Under the pieces are notes generated by a model. That model was not told where the DNA came from. It worked only from the letters and a program-made list of their open reading frames with translations, and did no database searches. Of a stretch of 34,017 nt of DNA, positions 24,807-32,587 are shown in pieces. Positions within the stretch are counted from its first letter, which is position 1; each line of letters begins with the position of its first letter. A program made the position numbers and the translations under genes. Origin of the DNA: SZUA-521 sp041738285 (lineage in GTDB: Bacteria; Pseudomonadota; Gammaproteobacteria; Pseudomonadales; Azotimanducaceae); contig JBGSQB010000134.1 in assembly GCA_041738285.1 (NCBI GenBank), positions 1 through 34,017 on the forward strand, in the 5' to 3' direction.

Positions 24807-25975
24807 ATCGCCTCGCATGCGCGCAGCTGCGCGATCTGTGCATCCGTATAGCCCGCTTCGCGCAGAATTTCGTCGGTGTGGGCACCGAGTTCCGGGGTCG
24901 GACTTCGAATCTCGAAGCCGCAGCCAGCCAGACTCACGCCTTGGGCGACCAGATGCATGTTGCCGAGCCGGGGATGGTGAACGGGGGCAGCCATCTTCAG
25001 GTGTCTGACCTGTGCATCGGCGAACACCTCGTCGATGCGGTTGATCGGGCCCGCTGGCACGCCCGCGTCGTTGAACAGCGCAATCCACTGCGCGCTCGTT
25101 CGAGTCACGGTGATGGCTTCGATCTCGGCGTTCATCGCGTCTCGATTGTGATAGCGGCGACCCGGTGAGCGAAATCGCTCGTCCGTCAGCCATTGCGGAC
25201 GATCCATCGCTTGGCAGAACCGCTCGTATATTGCCTTACCGGTGGCGGCGATGTTGATGTGACCATCGCGTGTCCTGAAAACGCCGGTCGGTATGCCTGT
25301 GGGGTGGTTGTTGCCTGCCTGCTCGGGTACCTGGCCGTTCACCAGCCAGCGCGCCGCCTGAAAATCGAGCATCGCAACTTGCGCCTGCAGGAGCGATGTC
25401 TGTACCCAACGTCCGACGCCTGTGCGATCGCGTTCGACCAGTGCGGTGAGCATGCCGATGGCGAGGTACAGACCCGCGGTGAGGTCGGCCACCGGGATAC
25501 CCGCGCGCACCGGCCCCTGTCCCGGCAGACCGGTGATCGACATCAGACCACCCATGCCTTGCGCCACCTGATCGAACCCCGGCAGGTGGCCATACGGGCC
25601 GTCCTGGCCGAAGCCGGAAATGCTGCCGTAGACCAGCCGCGAATTGATCGCGCGCAAGGACTCGTAGTCGATGCCGAGGCGATGCTTCACGTCAGCTCGG
25701 TAATTCTCCACCACCACGTCGGCGCTCTCGACCAGGCGCTTGAACACGGCAACGCCCGCTGCATTCTTGAGGTTCAGAGTGAGGCTGCGTTTGTTGCGGT
25801 GCAGGTTCTGGAAGTCGCTCTCGTCGCGCGACTCACCGAGCGTGCCTTCGTCGTTACCAGGCAATTCGATCTTGATCACGTCCGCGCCCCAGTCGGCTAG
25901 TTGGCGAACGGCGGTAGGGCCGGCTCTCACGCGGGTGAGATCGAGAACGCGAATGTGTTCCAGAGGTAGCGCCAT
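24803..25975 (-). CDS. CaiB/BaiF family CoA-transferase (class III)
   Basis: The 390-residue cytosolic enzyme matches class III CoA-transferases along its whole length: HIRVLDLTRVRAGP at the start, ADVIKIELPG, NKRSLTLNLK, VVENYRADV, then GIPVADLTAGLY, in which D164 corresponds to the catalytic aspartate that forms the glutamyl/aspartyl-CoA intermediate in formyl-CoA transferase. It moves CoA between carboxylic acids, activating a substrate for beta-oxidation-like steps. It is divergent from the coxG-S-L-M cluster across 238 bases, a common arrangement in which a CoA-transferase and a molybdenum hydroxylase work on the same compound; here that is inference. The acid used is unknown. It is coupled to the DUF2785 gene by a 4-base overlap. 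Confidence 0.92.
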   Translation of the reverse strand: MALPLEHIRVLDLTRVRAGPTAVRQLADWGADVIKIELPGNDEGTLGESRDESDFQNLHRNKRSLTLNLKNAAGVAVFKRLVESADVVVENYRADVKHRLGIDYESLRAINSRLVYGSISGFGQDGPYGHLPGFDQVAQGMGGLMSITGLPGQGPVRAGIPVADLTAGLYLAIGMLTALVERDRTGVGRWVQTSLLQAQVAMLDFQAARWLVNGQVPEQAGNNHPTGIPTGVFRTRDGHINIAATGKAIYERFCQAMDRPQWLTDERFRSPGRRYHNRDAMNAEIEAITVTRTSAQWIALFNDAGVPAGPINRIDEVFADAQVRHLKMAAPVHHPRLGNMHLVAQGVSLAGCGFEIRSPTPELGAHTDEILREAGYTDAQIAQLRACEAI

Positions 25976-26033
25976 GGCGTTCGACTTTTCGATTGCGCGC
26001 AGACCGTGAGCCTACCATGGCTGGCGGTCGAGC

Positions 26034-26140
26034 CTGGATATCACACCCATTGACTACCGCAGACGCGGATCCGCGCGAAAAACCTTACGTTGCGCTCGGC
26101 ATCTCCACGCCCTCGCAACGCGAATCGGTGAGATATCCAG
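26034..26140. repeat. Inverted repeat in the divergent CoA-transferase/cox promoter region
   Basis: CTGGATATCACACCCATT (26034-26051) and its inverted partner at 26123-26140 agree at 16 of 18 positions, 71 bases apart. They sit in the 238-base gap (25976-26213) between divergently transcribed genes, which otherwise shows no gene. The pair could be two operator half-sites for a looping regulator or the ends of a 107-bp miniature element; the sequence does not decide. Confidence 0.45.
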
Positions 26141-26213
26141 TCTGGCTTGCCGATGGCGTCTGGATCATGCGAACCTTCGCCGCTCAAATCATGCAGCCCC
26201 CTGGGGAGGGCGG

Positions 26214-26768
26214 ATGCAGCAAGCCGGGGAGTATCGTATCGGCGCGCCTCGCACTGCGGTGTGGGCTGCACTGAACGATCCTGCCATGCTGGCGCGCTGT
26301 ATCGAAGGCTGCCAGTCCATGACGCGCAATGGCGCCGACGCGTTTGTGGCCACCGTGAAGGCGAAGGTAGGGCCAGTGAGCGCGACGTTCACCGCTGATC
26401 TGAAGCTGACAGATGTCGATGCGCCCACGTCTTATACGCTCAATGCCAACGTCAAGGGCGGTGCCGCTGGTTTCGGCAAGGGGCTCGCGCGGGTCAATCT
26501 CGCGGATGATGGCGACCAGACGATTCTGCGCTACGAGGTCGAAGGCAGCATCGGCGGTAAGCTTGCGCAGGTGGGTCAGCGACTGGTCGATGCTGCGACG
26601 CGTAAGATGGCAGACGATTTTTTCTCGAAGTTCGGCAACGAAGTGGCGCCGGGCGTGAGTGAACAGGTGGTGCCTGCGGGGGCAGAAGCCACCGAAAGCA
26701 GCGGTCGGTACGTGATCTGGGTGATCGTGTTTCTCGTCCTGGCATTGGCGATCCTGCTCGCTTCGTAG
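26214..26768 (+). CDS. CoxG-like SRPBCC protein with C-terminal membrane anchor
   Basis: The 184-residue protein has an SRPBCC-fold domain (about 1-150) of the CoxG (carbon monoxide dehydrogenase subunit G) family: GEYRIGAPRTAVWAALND, the P-x-x-L-x-x-C-I-x-G helix (residues about 23-33) and a KAKVGPVSATF strand. A single hydrophobic span (about 165-183) ends the protein and fits the reported role of CoxG as a membrane anchor that recruits the hydroxylase to the respiratory chain. GGGGAGGG precedes the ATG. It opens the coxG-S-L-M-oxidoreductase operon, with 44 bases to coxS. It is found with many molybdenum hydroxylases, not only true CO dehydrogenases. Confidence 0.88.
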   Translation: MQQAGEYRIGAPRTAVWAALNDPAMLARCIEGCQSMTRNGADAFVATVKAKVGPVSATFTADLKLTDVDAPTSYTLNANVKGGAAGFGKGLARVNLADDGDQTILRYEVEGSIGGKLAQVGQRLVDAATRKMADDFFSKFGNEVAPGVSEQVVPAGAEATESSGRYVIWVIVFLVLALAILLAS

Positions 26769-26812
26769 GACCTCACGCGGGGCGGTATTCGAAAAGTTCG
26801 GGGAGGACTTGG

Positions 26813-27283
26813 GTGAAGGTTTCATTGACGGTCAATGGTCGCGACCGCGTCGTGGACGTGGCGGCGAATACTCTGCTGGTCGATCTCATCAGGAGCAAGC
26901 TCGGGCTCACAGGCACGCACGTCGGCTGCGACACCAGTCAGTGCGGCGCGTGCACGGTGCATCTGGATGGCCGATCCGTGAAATCGTGCACCGTGCTTGC
27001 GGTGCAGGCCGATGGCGCAGAGGTGACGACCATCGAAGGGATTGGTACGACGGATGCGCTGCATCCGATGCAGGCCGCGTTTCGCGAGTGTCACGCGCTG
27101 CAGTGTGGATTCTGCACACCCGGCATGATCATGAGCGCGATCGATCTCGTGGCCAACGCCAAGGCGCTCGATGAACAAAGCGTGCGCAAGGGTCTGGAAG
27201 GCAATCTTTGCCGATGCACGGGGTATCACAACATCGTCAAGGCGGTGCTTTTGGTCGCCGAATCCATGCCAGAGCGGACGTGA
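26813..27283 (+). CDS. Molybdenum hydroxylase small subunit, (2Fe-2S) protein (CoxS-like)
   Basis: The 156-residue protein carries two iron-sulfur clusters. C39, C44, C47 and C59 bind the plant-ferredoxin-type cluster, and C98, C101, C133 and C135 (CGFCTPG...CRC) bind the second, xanthine-oxidase-type cluster. Length and order of domains are normal for the small subunit of CO dehydrogenase/xanthine dehydrogenase-type enzymes. It relays electrons from the molybdenum site in the large subunit to FAD in the medium subunit, in the cytoplasm. The start is GTG (26813) with a strong GGGGAGG upstream. TGAGGTAGCGCC at its end supplies the ribosome binding site of the large subunit 9 bases later. Confidence 0.95.
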   Translation: MKVSLTVNGRDRVVDVAANTLLVDLIRSKLGLTGTHVGCDTSQCGACTVHLDGRSVKSCTVLAVQADGAEVTTIEGIGTTDALHPMQAAFRECHALQCGFCTPGMIMSAIDLVANAKALDEQSVRKGLEGNLCRCTGYHNIVKAVLLVAESMPERT

Positions 27284-27292
27284 GGTAGCGCC

Positions 27293-29635
27293 ATGAGTGA
27301 CACCGGCATTGGCAAGTCAGTCAAACGTCGCGAGGATCTGCGTTTCATCACCGGCCGTGGTCGCTACACCGACGACATCAACCAGCCGAATCAGACCTTC
27401 GCCGTTTTTCTGCGCTCACCGTATCCGCGTGCGCGCATCGTATCTGTAGATCCGAGCGGAGCGGCGGAAGTCGAAGGCGTAGTCGGTGTGTTTACCGGCA
27501 AAGATCTAGCTGCGGACAAACTGGGCGACCTGCCATGTGGATGGCTGGTGAAATCGAAAGATGGCAGCGACATGAAAGTCGGCCCGCATCCGCCGCTCGC
27601 GGTCGATGTCGTCAACTACGTCGGTGAGCCTTACGGCGTAGTGATCGCCGAGACGCTTGCCGCGGCCCGCGACGGTGCCGAAGTGGTGGTCACCGAGTTC
27701 GAAGAACTCGATGCAACGGTCTCCCTCGCGAGCGCCATGGACAGTGCGCAGATCCACGCCAACGTGCCGCGCAACCTCTGCTACGACTGGGCGCTGGGCG
27801 ATGCCGCGGCAACCGATGCGGCCTTTGAACGCGCCGCGCACCTGACCACGCTGGAATTTTCGAACAACCGCCTCATTCCGAATGCCATGGAGCCACGTGC
27901 TGCGGTGGCTAGCTACGACGCTTCCACGGAAGAGTTCAACCTCATCACGACATCACAGAATCCACACCTCGAGCGGTTGATTCTGTCGGCCTTCGTGCAG
28001 CTCGCCCCGGAGCACAAGTTGCGCATCACGGCGCCAGATGTAGGTGGTGGATTCGGATCCAAGATTTTCGTCTATCCGGAAGAAACGACGGCCGCTTGGG
28101 CGGCGCGCCGGATCGGACGACCCGTGAAGTGGACTGCGGATCGCTCGGAGTCATTCCTCACCGACGCACACGGCCGCGATCACCTGACGAAGGCGGAGCT
28201 CGCACTCGACAAGGACGGCGTGTTCCTCGGTCTGCGTGTGAAAACGCGCGCGAATCTCGGTGCATACCTTTCGACGTTCGCATCGTCAGTGCCGACGTTT
28301 CTCTACGGCACGCTGCTTGCCGGGCAGTACCGCACGCCCGCGATCTATGTGGAAGTCGAAGGCGTGTACACGAATACGGCGCCTGTCGATGCCTATCGCG
28401 GCGCCGGTCGTCCGGAAGCAACCTACGTGATCGAGCGAATCGTCGAGACCGCCGCGCGAGAACTTGGCGTCGATCCCGCAGAGCTGCGGCGCCGCAATTT
28501 CATTCCTCCGGATGCATTCCCCTATCAGACACCGGTCGCGCTCGAGTACGACACCGGCAACTATGGCGCGAGCCTCGACAAGGCACTTGCCCAGGCGCAG
28601 TACAGCAGTTTTGCCGATCGCAGGGCCGCATCGGAGCGGCGTGGCAAGAAGCGGGGAATCGGCCTGTCGTGCTACATCGAAGCGTGCGGGCTTGCGCCAT
28701 CGCAACTCGCCATCCAACTGGGTGCCGGCGTCGGGCTGTATGAGAGCGGCGAAGTGCGCGTCAATCCGACCGGCAATGTCACGGTATTCACCGGATCACA
28801 CAGTCACGGCCAGGGTCATGAGACGACCTTCGCCCAGATCGTATCGGACAAGCTCGGCATTCCCTTCGAGAATGTCGAAGTCGTGCACGGTGACACCGGA
28901 CGCGTCGAATTCGGCCTGGGTACGTACGGGTCGCGATCGCTCGCGGTGGGTGGCAGTGCGCTGATCAAGGCGACCGACAAGGTGATCGCGAAGGGCAAGC
29001 GCATCGCGGCCCACATGATGGATGCGCCGCTCGACAGTATCGACTTCACCGAGGGGGCGTTTTCGGCGCGCACCTCGAATCAGAAACTCACCTTCGGTGA
29101 GGTCGCGTTCGCGGCCTACGTGCCGTCGAACTATCCGACCGATCTCGAACCTGGCTTGTCGGAAAAGGCGTTCTACGATCCGAAGAACTTCACCTTCCCC
29201 GCGGGCACGCACATCGCCGAAGTGGAGGTGGACCCGGAAACCGGTGTGGTCGATGTGCTCAGCTTCGTTGCGGTCGACGACTTCGGTCACGTGATCAATC
29301 CGATGATCGTCGAAGGTCAAGTGCATGGGGGTATTGCGCAAGGCATCGGTCAGGCGCTGCTCGAACACGGGATTTACGACGAGACCGGTCAGCTGATCAC
29401 GGGTTCTTACATGGACTACTGCATGCCGCGCGCCGATGACATGCCGAGTTTCATAGTGGATACGACCGTCACCCCATGCACGCACAATCCGCTCGGCGTC
29501 AAAGGTTGCGGCGAAGCGGGCGCCATCGGCGCACCGGCCGCGGTGATGAATGCGGTCACGCATGCACTTGGGGTCGTCGATGTGGCCATGCCGGCAACAC
29601 CTGAGCGCGTGTGGCGCGCGCTGCGCGGCGCATAG
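27293..29635 (+). CDS. Molybdenum hydroxylase large subunit, form II CO dehydrogenase-like (CoxL-like)
   Basis: The 780-residue protein is the molybdopterin-binding large subunit of the xanthine dehydrogenase/CO dehydrogenase superfamily. The active-site loop is A367-Y-R-G-A-G-R373, the form II signature; true high-affinity CO dehydrogenases (form I) have AYxCSFR with a copper-binding cysteine. E741 in GCGEAGAIG is the conserved catalytic glutamate that activates the metal-bound hydroxide, and GGGFGSK near 250 and the QxxHGGIAQGIGQ block near 685 contact the molybdopterin cytosine dinucleotide cofactor. It should hydroxylate a carbon using water, with an unknown substrate (aldehyde, N-heterocycle, acyl-CoA or similar). 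No cofactor-insertion genes (CoxD/E/F or XdhC-like) are in the window. It is co-transcribed with the small and medium subunits. Confidence 0.95.
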   Translation: MSDTGIGKSVKRREDLRFITGRGRYTDDINQPNQTFAVFLRSPYPRARIVSVDPSGAAEVEGVVGVFTGKDLAADKLGDLPCGWLVKSKDGSDMKVGPHPPLAVDVVNYVGEPYGVVIAETLAAARDGAEVVVTEFEELDATVSLASAMDSAQIHANVPRNLCYDWALGDAAATDAAFERAAHLTTLEFSNNRLIPNAMEPRAAVASYDASTEEFNLITTSQNPHLERLILSAFVQLAPEHKLRITAPDVGGGFGSKIFVYPEETTAAWAARRIGRPVKWTADRSESFLTDAHGRDHLTKAELALDKDGVFLGLRVKTRANLGAYLSTFASSVPTFLYGTLLAGQYRTPAIYVEVEGVYTNTAPVDAYRGAGRPEATYVIERIVETAARELGVDPAELRRRNFIPPDAFPYQTPVALEYDTGNYGASLDKALAQAQYSSFADRRAASERRGKKRGIGLSCYIEACGLAPSQLAIQLGAGVGLYESGEVRVNPTGNVTVFTGSHSHGQGHETTFAQIVSDKLGIPFENVEVVHGDTGRVEFGLGTYGSRSLAVGGSALIKATDKVIAKGKRIAAHMMDAPLDSIDFTEGAFSARTSNQKLTFGEVAFAAYVPSNYPTDLEPGLSEKAFYDPKNFTFPAGTHIAEVEVDPETGVVDVLSFVAVDDFGHVINPMIVEGQVHGGIAQGIGQALLEHGIYDETGQLITGSYMDYCMPRADDMPSFIVDTTVTPCTHNPLGVKGCGEAGAIGAPAAVMNAVTHALGVVDVAMPATPERVWRALRGA

Positions 29636-29656
29636 CGGAACGTTCCGGAGAAACTC

Positions 29657-30457
29657 ATGTACACCTTCGAATATCACCAACCCGATTCCATTGAGGCGGC
29701 GATCGAGCTGCGCACTGAAGCGGAGGATGCGATCTATCTCGCCGGCGGGCAGACACTGATTCCGACGCTCAAGCAGCGTCTCGCAGCGCCATCGGATGTG
29801 ATCGACCTTGCCGGCGTGCCGGGACTCACGGGCATCAAAGTAGAGAAGGACCGAGTGATCATCGGCGCGATGACGCGACATGCGCACGTCGCCGCGTCGG
29901 CGGAAGTTGCCAAGGCCATTCCGGCGCTCGCGCATCTGGCTTCGGAGATCGGCGATGCGCAGGTGCGCAATCGCGGCACCCTCGGTGGTTCCGTTGCCAA
30001 CAGCGATCCGTCTGCGGACTATCCTGCCGCGGTGATCGGGCTCGGCGCCACCATCCAGACCAATCGACGATCGATTGCAGCGGATGATTACTTCAAGGAT
30101 CTGTTCGAGACAGCGTTGGCGGCGAGTGAACTCATCAAATCGATCGAATTCCCGATTCCCAAGCGCGCGGCGTATTGCAAGTTTCCCAATCCCGCGTCGC
30201 GCTACGCGGTCGTGGGTGTGTTCGTCGCCGACTTCGGCGGCAAGTTTCGCGTCGGTGTGACGGGAGCGGGCCCCTGCGCCTTTAGAATCGGGGCGCTCGA
30301 AGCGGCACTGTCGAAAAAGCTCGATCCCGCGCAGGTCGACAACATCGAAATCGAGTACGACCGGTTCAACAGTGACCTGCACGCATCGGCAGAGTACCGC
30401 GCCAATCTCGTGCGCGTGATGGCGAAGCGCGCGATCACAGCGCTGATCACCGGCTAG
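29657..30457 (+). CDS. Molybdenum hydroxylase medium subunit, FAD-binding (CoxM-like)
   Basis: The 266-residue protein is the FAD subunit of the hydroxylase. A29-G-G-Q-T-L-I-P36 and T108-L-G-G-S112 are the two pyrophosphate-binding loops of this family, followed by N-S-D-P-S-A-D-Y-P. The C-terminal about 100 residues form the CO_deh_flav_C domain. It accepts electrons from the iron-sulfur subunit and passes them to quinone or another acceptor. Size (usually about 265-290) and position after the large subunit are normal. GGAG lies upstream of the ATG. The quinone oxidoreductase-like gene starts 16 bases after its stop. Confidence 0.95.
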   Translation: MYTFEYHQPDSIEAAIELRTEAEDAIYLAGGQTLIPTLKQRLAAPSDVIDLAGVPGLTGIKVEKDRVIIGAMTRHAHVAASAEVAKAIPALAHLASEIGDAQVRNRGTLGGSVANSDPSADYPAAVIGLGATIQTNRRSIAADDYFKDLFETALAASELIKSIEFPIPKRAAYCKFPNPASRYAVVGVFVADFGGKFRVGVTGAGPCAFRIGALEAALSKKLDPAQVDNIEIEYDRFNSDLHASAEYRANLVRVMAKRAITALITG

Positions 30458-30472
30458 CGTTCGAAAACGCAC

Positions 30473-31477
30473 ATGCGCATTCGTACGGTTCGCTGTCATG
30501 CGATCGCCGATGACGTCGGCACGGTCACACTCGACACGGTCGACCTGCCGCAACCGGCGGCTTTCGAGGTTCAAGTGCGACTGCTCGCGTGCGCCGTCAA
30601 TTTCCCCGACATCCTCATGATTCAAGGCAAGTATCAGCACAAGCCGGAGCTGCCATTTGCACCCGGTGGTGAGGCCGCAGGAGAAGTGATTGCGGTCGGT
30701 GCTGGTGTGGAGGGTATAGCGGAAGGCGACGCCGTGGTCGTCGGCATGCGCGTCGGTGGATTCGCTGAAGCCGTGAATGTGCCGGTGTCGCGCATCGAAC
30801 CCAAGCCCGCGGGGATGAGTTTCGATCAGGCGGCATCGTTTCAGACCGCGTATCTCACGGCGTACGTTGCATTGAAGGAACGCGGTAATCTGCGCCGTGG
30901 CGAAACCCTGCTGGTGCATGGCGCCACCGGCGGCGTCGGACTTGCAGCTGTGGATGTGGGCAAGATGCTGGGCGCGAAGGTCATCGCGACCGGCGGTGCC
31001 GACGAGAAACTCGCGGTCGTCAGCGCGCGCGGTGCGGATCATGTCATCAACTACACCCAGGCCGATGGTTCGCTCGGCGGTTTTCGCGACGCGGTGAAGG
31101 CACTCACGAACGGAGCGGGTGCCGACGTGATCTACGACCCGGTGGGTGGCGATGTGTTCGATGAGTCGATGCGCTGCATCAACTGGGGCGGGCGGCTGCT
31201 GAGCATCGGTTTCACGAGTGGTCGCTGGCCGTCAGCGCCGGTCAATCTCATCCTCATCAAGCAGATCAGCGTCATCGGCGTGCGCGCCGGAGAATACGGC
31301 CGCCGCGATCCTGCGGCCGGGGCGCGCGTGCATCGGGAACTGTTCGAACTCGCGCAGTCGGGCCGGATTCAACCGCACGTCTGCGCGACATTTCCGCTCG
31401 CCCGGTCGGTGGAAGCGATGCGCATGCTCATCGACCGCAAAGTGGTGGGCAAAGTCGTGGTGCGGCCGAACGAATAG
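30473..31477 (+). CDS. NADPH:quinone oxidoreductase family protein (zinc-free MDR)
   Basis: This is a 334-residue medium-chain dehydrogenase/reductase of the quinone oxidoreductase type. It lacks the cysteine and histidine ligands of zinc alcohol dehydrogenases; NFPDILMIQGKYQ and FAPGGEAAGEV are the usual QOR blocks, and HGATGGVG (149-156) is the NADPH-binding loop. It reduces quinones or the C=C bond of alpha,beta-unsaturated carbonyls with NADPH, and a group of these proteins is regularly annotated next to CoA-linked catabolic genes. It ends the cox-like operon, 15 bases after the FAD subunit, with no clear Shine-Dalgarno. Its last codons GAA-TAG lie in a repeat motif (AATAGGGGACAG) that recurs 16 bases downstream. 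Confidence 0.92.
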   Translation: MRIRTVRCHAIADDVGTVTLDTVDLPQPAAFEVQVRLLACAVNFPDILMIQGKYQHKPELPFAPGGEAAGEVIAVGAGVEGIAEGDAVVVGMRVGGFAEAVNVPVSRIEPKPAGMSFDQAASFQTAYLTAYVALKERGNLRRGETLLVHGATGGVGLAAVDVGKMLGAKVIATGGADEKLAVVSARGADHVINYTQADGSLGGFRDAVKALTNGAGADVIYDPVGGDVFDESMRCINWGGRLLSIGFTSGRWPSAPVNLILIKQISVIGVRAGEYGRRDPAAGARVHRELFELAQSGRIQPHVCATFPLARSVEAMRMLIDRKVVGKVVVRPNE

Positions 31478-31581
31478 GGGACAGAAGAAATAGGGGACAG
31501 TGATCCTATTTCGGGCGGACAGATAGTCGCTTGGCCATCGACACGAAATAGGATCACTGTCCCCTATTTCTTCCGTCCCCT
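31476..31581. repeat. REPIN-like pair of GGACAGTGAT-loop REP hairpins
   Basis: Arms 31476-31513 and 31544-31581 (38 bases) are complementary at 37 positions around a 30-base loop. Each arm holds its own hairpin, GAAATAGG / CCTATTTC (31487-31494 with 31505-31512, and the mirror copy), around the loop GGACAGTGAT found also at 17218-17227. The left arm starts inside the TAG stop of the quinone oxidoreductase gene, and the right arm ends 10 bases before the end of the convergent SDR gene. Two inverted REPs at short distance is the REPIN arrangement mobilised by RAYT (Y1) transposases; no such gene is in the window. Confidence 0.88.
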
Positions 31582-31591
31582 GTTTCTTGAT

Positions 31592-32356
31592 TCAGCTTCG
31601 GTAGCTCTCGGCCAGCCTGCGCATGCCCTTCAGCCAGCGGTCGTAATCGCCGGCTTTGCGTTTCATGTAGTCCGCAACTTCCGGGTGCGGTAACACCAGG
31701 AACCGCTCTTCATCCAGCGCCTGGGTCACGGCTTCGGCGACATGTTCGGGTTCGAGCATGCCGTCGACGCTCGCGACACCCTGTTCGTTGCCTGCGGTCA
31801 TCGCTGTGCGCACCGCCTGCGGACACAACACCGACACCTTGATGCCTTCGTGGCCGTGGGTGATGGAGATCCATTCGGCCAACGCAACGGCTGCGTGTTT
31901 GGTGACGGCATAAGTGACCGAGCCAATCTGTGACAAGAGCCCCGCCGCCGAAGCCGTGTTGAGCAGATAGCCACCGCCGCGTTTGGCCATGCGCGGTACG
32001 AGATTGCGCGCGGCATAGACGTGCGCCATCAGATTCACGTCCCAGATCGTCTGCCACACGGAATCGGGTTCATCGAGCCCGCGACCAATGCCGATGCCGG
32101 CATTCGAGCAGAACAGATCAATGGGGCCGAATTTCGCCTCGGTGTCGTCGATCAGCGCGATGATCTGCGACTCGTCCGCCACGTTGACCGCGCGGCTCGA
32201 ACCACCGATTTCCCTGGCGACGATCGCTGCGCCGTCGCCGTTCAGGTCGGCAACCGCAACATGCGCGGCACCGTCCGCGGCGAACCGTCGCGCCATGGCC
32301 CGTCCGATGCCGGAGGCACCACCGGTGACCACGACGACCTTATCTCTTACTTTCAC
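31592..32356 (-). CDS. Short-chain dehydrogenase/reductase (SDR)
   Basis: This 254-residue classical SDR has T11-G-G-A-S-G-I-G18, N85-A-G, S136, Y149 and K153 (YAVTK), so both cofactor site and catalytic triad are intact. LLNTASAAGL and ISITHGHEGIKVSVLCPQAVRT are standard. The C-terminal part (about 195-254) departs from FabG-like enzymes and has PHPEVADYMKRKAGDYDRWLKGMRRL, a tail seen in SDRs of unknown substrate. The start is GTG (32356) with GGAGAT 7 bases upstream. It follows the shikimate-kinase-like gene on the same strand, but a 198-bp palindromic element lies between them and may separate or drive its transcription. Confidence 0.9.
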   Translation of the reverse strand: MKVRDKVVVVTGGASGIGRAMARRFAADGAAHVAVADLNGDGAAIVAREIGGSSRAVNVADESQIIALIDDTEAKFGPIDLFCSNAGIGIGRGLDEPDSVWQTIWDVNLMAHVYAARNLVPRMAKRGGGYLLNTASAAGLLSQIGSVTYAVTKHAAVALAEWISITHGHEGIKVSVLCPQAVRTAMTAGNEQGVASVDGMLEPEHVAEAVTQALDEERFLVLPHPEVADYMKRKAGDYDRWLKGMRRLAESYRS

Positions 32357-32389
32357 GTGGACGATCTCCGCTGCGATTGGACCGGGGAG

Positions 32390-32587
32390 GTTAACCTTGA
32401 TTCGACATTAATGCGCGAGCTCAGACGCGCCAGAACAAGCAAAATGCGTGCTCGCGCAGCTTTTCGTGAGGGGAGCATACCCGACCGTATGTGACCCGAA
32501 GGAAAAGCGAGCAAGTGCGTAGTTTGCTTGTTCTCGCGCGAGCCGCAGGCGGTCTGAGACGTGGATTAATGTCGAATCAAGGTTAAC
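32390..32587. mobile_element. 198-bp MITE-like palindromic element inside the 3' end of a gene
   Basis: Perfect 23-base terminal inverted repeats (32390-32412 and 32565-32587) begin GTTAACCTTGATTCG. Inside them further inverted pairs follow in order: CTCAGAC (32420-32426 / 32552-32558), AGAACAAGCAAA (32432-32443 / 32523-32534) and a central CATAC/GTATG (32476-32480 / 32487-32491), so the whole element can fold into one imperfect hairpin. If the first and last TA are counted as a target duplication, it fits an IS630/Tc1-type MITE, but that is a guess. It encodes no protein of its own and spans the last codons of the shikimate-kinase-like gene. Confidence 0.8.

Noticed and set aside
27293..29635. 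Annotation of the large subunit as true aerobic CO dehydrogenase
   Set aside because: The active-site loop is AYRGAGR, not the form I AYxCSFR with the copper-binding cysteine.
28796..31042. A 748-codon open frame on the minus strand across the cox-like large subunit, FAD subunit and oxidoreductase genes
   Set aside because: Its translation is rich in Arg, His and Asp, has no recognisable domain, and covers three well-supported genes on the other strand; it reflects GC-rich third positions.
32408..32565. A minus-strand open frame through the 198-bp element with Cys/Ser/His-rich translation
   Set aside because: It is another frame of the palindromic element with no start signal of its own.
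32390..32587. Integron attC site
   Set aside because: The ends do not fit the GTTRRRY/RYYYAAC core sites, no integrase or cassette array is present, and the 23-base perfect terminal repeats fit a MITE better.
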